Origin: Bog-473 sp963725895 | GTDB taxonomy: Bacteria > Actinomycetota > Acidimicrobiia > Acidimicrobiales > RAAP-2 | Length of the DNA: 64,000 nt | Direction: 5' to 3' | Assembly: GCA_963725895.1 (NCBI GenBank) | Contig: CAVSAJ010000001.1 | Coordinates: 1-64,000, forward strand | In this document: positions 62,471 to 64,000 of the stretch, in pieces | Layout: every line of letters begins with the position of its first letter | How positions within the stretch are numbered: position 1 is the stretch's first letter | The notes under the pieces: generated by a model | Told to the model about the DNA's origin: nothing | What the model saw: only the letters and a program-made list of their open reading frames with translations | Database searches by the model: none | Position numbers and translations under genes: made by a program

Positions 62471-64000
62471 TCAGCAGCCGACGGCGTCCCCCTCGGGGCT
62501 GCGGGGGTCCGAGGCGCCGACGAGGCGCAGCGAACCGTCACCGCCGTGCTCGGCCGCGATGATCTGGGCGCAGCCCACCGCAACCGGGTCGAAGGGCCTG
62601 ATGGCCTGCACGCGGTGACCGTGACCGGCCAGCTCGGTCAGCCACGCCGAGGGTGCGTCCGACTCCACGACCACCGTGAGATCGTCGCCCCACCACAGGC
62701 GGAAGGGTCCCGCGGCCGGCGCGTCGAGCGTCAGCCGGGGTGCGGCGATGGCGGTCGCAGGGTCTTGCCGGCTGTGCAAGAGGCGCGCGAGGAGCTGGCT
62801 GATGATCTGCGGTTGCGCGTCGCCACCCATGGCGCCGACGACGTGCGTCAAGGCGCCGTCCGGCCCGGTGACGAGCATGGGCGAGAGGGTGTGCGGCGGA
62901 CGCCGCCCCGGGGCGAGCTCCGCGGGATGACCTTCCACCAGAGAGAACCCGACCCCGCGGTTGTGTAAGAACACGCCGGTGTTCGCTTCGACGAGATGCG
63001 AGCCGAAGTCCAGCGCGTTCGACTGGGTCAGCGAGATCCCGAGGCCGTCGCCGTCCATGGCACACAGGTGCGTGGTGTCCCCGTCGCCGAGGCGCGCCAC
63101 GCGGGGTCCCCGCGAGCCGCGGCCCGGCGTGACGTCGGGCGGCGCGGCCCGGCTGCCGTCGATGCGCGCCGCGGCAGCCTCGAGACGGCTGCGATCCATG
63201 AGCGCGTCGCCGTCGGCACCGTCGAAGAGGACCTCGGGCCGGTCGTGCCCGACAGCGCGCCAGCTCTCCACCAGCAGGTGCGCCCAACCCGGGTCGTCGG
63301 GGTCGGTCCCCAGACCGGCCGCTTCGGCGACCCAGGCGCCGGCCAGTGTCAGGTAGCCCTGTGAGGGTGGCGGCACCGTCCACAGTTCGTGACCCCAGGC
63401 CCCGATGCGCAGCGGCGTGCACCACGTCGCCGCACTCGCCACCAAATCCTCGGGATGGAAATGGCCGCCGCCGAGCTCGAGCAGGCCGCGGCCGAATTCA
63501 CCCTCGTAGAAGGCGGCTCGGCCGTCGCGTGCGATGGCGCGCAGCGTGCGGGCGATGCCAGGGACGCGGACGCGCTGGCCGATCTCGAGTGGCCCGTCGG
63601 GACAGAGCTCGCCCGCGCCGCCGAGCGTGTGCACGAGATGACTCGCCAAGGCCAGCATGATGGACGCCGGAAATCCTCCGTCGGCCAGCTCGATGGCCGG
63701 CGCCAGCACCTCGTCGAGGGGCAGTCGCCCGTAACGCTCGGACAACGCGAGCCACCCGTCGACCGCGCCGGGTACCTGGACGCTGCGAATGTCGCCCCGT
63801 AGCGGCATCACGGTCATTCCCTCGGCCCGCATGGCGGCCGCATCCGCGCCCCGCCCGGCGCGTCCGACCGACAGGAGTGCCTCGGGGGAGCCGCCCGGTG
63901 GACTCACCATGGCCAGGACGTCGCCACCGAGGCCGCACAGGTGCGGCCCCACGACGGCCATGACGGTCCCGGTCGCGACCGCCGCGTCAGCGGCGGAGCC
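62471..64000 (-). CDS. gamma-glutamyltransferase-like protein (5' end outside window)
   Basis: At least 510 residues are visible: HLCGLGGDVLAMVSPPG, SVQVPGAVDGWLALSERYG, LWTVPPPSQGY and the nucleophile-Thr segment GDGDTTHLCAMDGDGLGISL, with NALDFGSHLVEANTGVFLHN downstream. This is the Ntn-hydrolase gamma-glutamyltranspeptidase fold. The frame stays open (GSAADAAVATGTVMAVV) to the end of the window, so the start and any signal peptide are missing. The protein may cleave gamma-glutamyl bonds of glutathione-like or other amides; actinobacteria use mycothiol, so the substrate may differ. It may be co-transcribed with the fused ETF gene. Confidence 0.88.
   Translation of the reverse strand, partial: GSAADAAVATGTVMAVVGPHLCGLGGDVLAMVSPPGGSPEALLSVGRAGRGADAAAMRAEGMTVMPLRGDIRSVQVPGAVDGWLALSERYGRLPLDEVLAPAIELADGGFPASIMLALASHLVHTLGGAGELCPDGPLEIGQRVRVPGIARTLRAIARDGRAAFYEGEFGRGLLELGGGHFHPEDLVASAATWCTPLRIGAWGHELWTVPPPSQGYLTLAGAWVAEAAGLGTDPDDPGWAHLLVESWRAVGHDRPEVLFDGADGDALMDRSRLEAAAARIDGSRAAPPDVTPGRGSRGPRVARLGDGDTTHLCAMDGDGLGISLTQSNALDFGSHLVEANTGVFLHNRGVGFSLVEGHPAELAPGRRPPHTLSPMLVTGPDGALTHVVGAMGGDAQPQIISQLLARLLHSRQDPATAIAAPRLTLDAPAAGPFRLWWGDDLTVVVESDAPSAWLTELAGHGHRVQAIRPFDPVAVGCAQIIAAEHGGDGSLRLVGASDPRSPEGDAVGC

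Overview
The window is high-GC DNA that reads as an actinobacterial chromosome, most likely an uncultured Acidimicrobiia-like lineage. Supporting signs are a mycothiol-type DsbA-like protein, an F420-type NADP oxidoreductase-like protein, DinB-family and VOC-family proteins, a CYP/SDR/CoA-transferase style of lipid and aromatic metabolism, many GTG starts, and ATGA/GTGA gene overlaps. The lineage is inference. No rRNA, tRNA, CRISPR array, insertion sequence or phage gene was seen.

Layout. 1-6.8 kb: low-potential carbon metabolism (end of a 2-oxoacid:ferredoxin oxidoreductase alpha gene, its beta subunit, a GltD-like oxidoreductase carrying ferredoxin clusters, a PEP synthase, and a divergent acetyl-CoA hydrolase/CoA-transferase). 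7-10.5 kb: PfkB kinase, overlapping ROK kinase, and a kinase-ATPase of the Rv2004c type. Four palindromes matching the DosR/DevR dormancy box lie between 5.48 and 11.17 kb. This is the most interesting signal in the window: a putative hypoxia/dormancy carbon regulon. 11.5-16.7 kb: ECF sigma and anti-sigma pair, divergent secreted beta-propeller, and a secreted S53 peptidase. 17-24 kb: TetR with an operator, P450 plus quinone reductase, a dimethylformamidase-like protein, an anti-sigma-type ATPase, and an SDR. 24.3-38.5 kb: DUF427-thioesterase fusion, SDR, hydrolase, RibD-C protein, a decayed MFS gene, a nucleotidyltransferase, a frame-broken ribosomal-protection GTPase, CaiB transferase, ABC substrate-binding protein, glycosyltransferase, and F420-type reductase. 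38.5-43 kb: flavoprotein disulfide reductase, VOC pieces, GH15. 43-53.3 kb: redoxin, nitronate monooxygenase, several VOC proteins, lipase, alcohol dehydrogenase, SDR, DsbA-like, and an antiporter. 53.3-64 kb: small proteins, DedA, two tandem GGDEF-EAL proteins, a fused ETF beta-alpha protein, and the end of a gamma-glutamyltransferase.

Two window-wide patterns matter to a user. First, at least nine single-base frame breaks interrupt otherwise well-conserved genes (about 393, 22,693, 29,610, 31,855, 50,270, 51,115, 56,334, 56,600 and 57,565). Consensus errors and true decay cannot be separated from sequence alone. Second, four intergenic spaces upstream of plus-strand genes (14.86, 20.16, 23.17 and 28.17 kb) share a related element of about 45-65 bases, an unexplained candidate cis-element.
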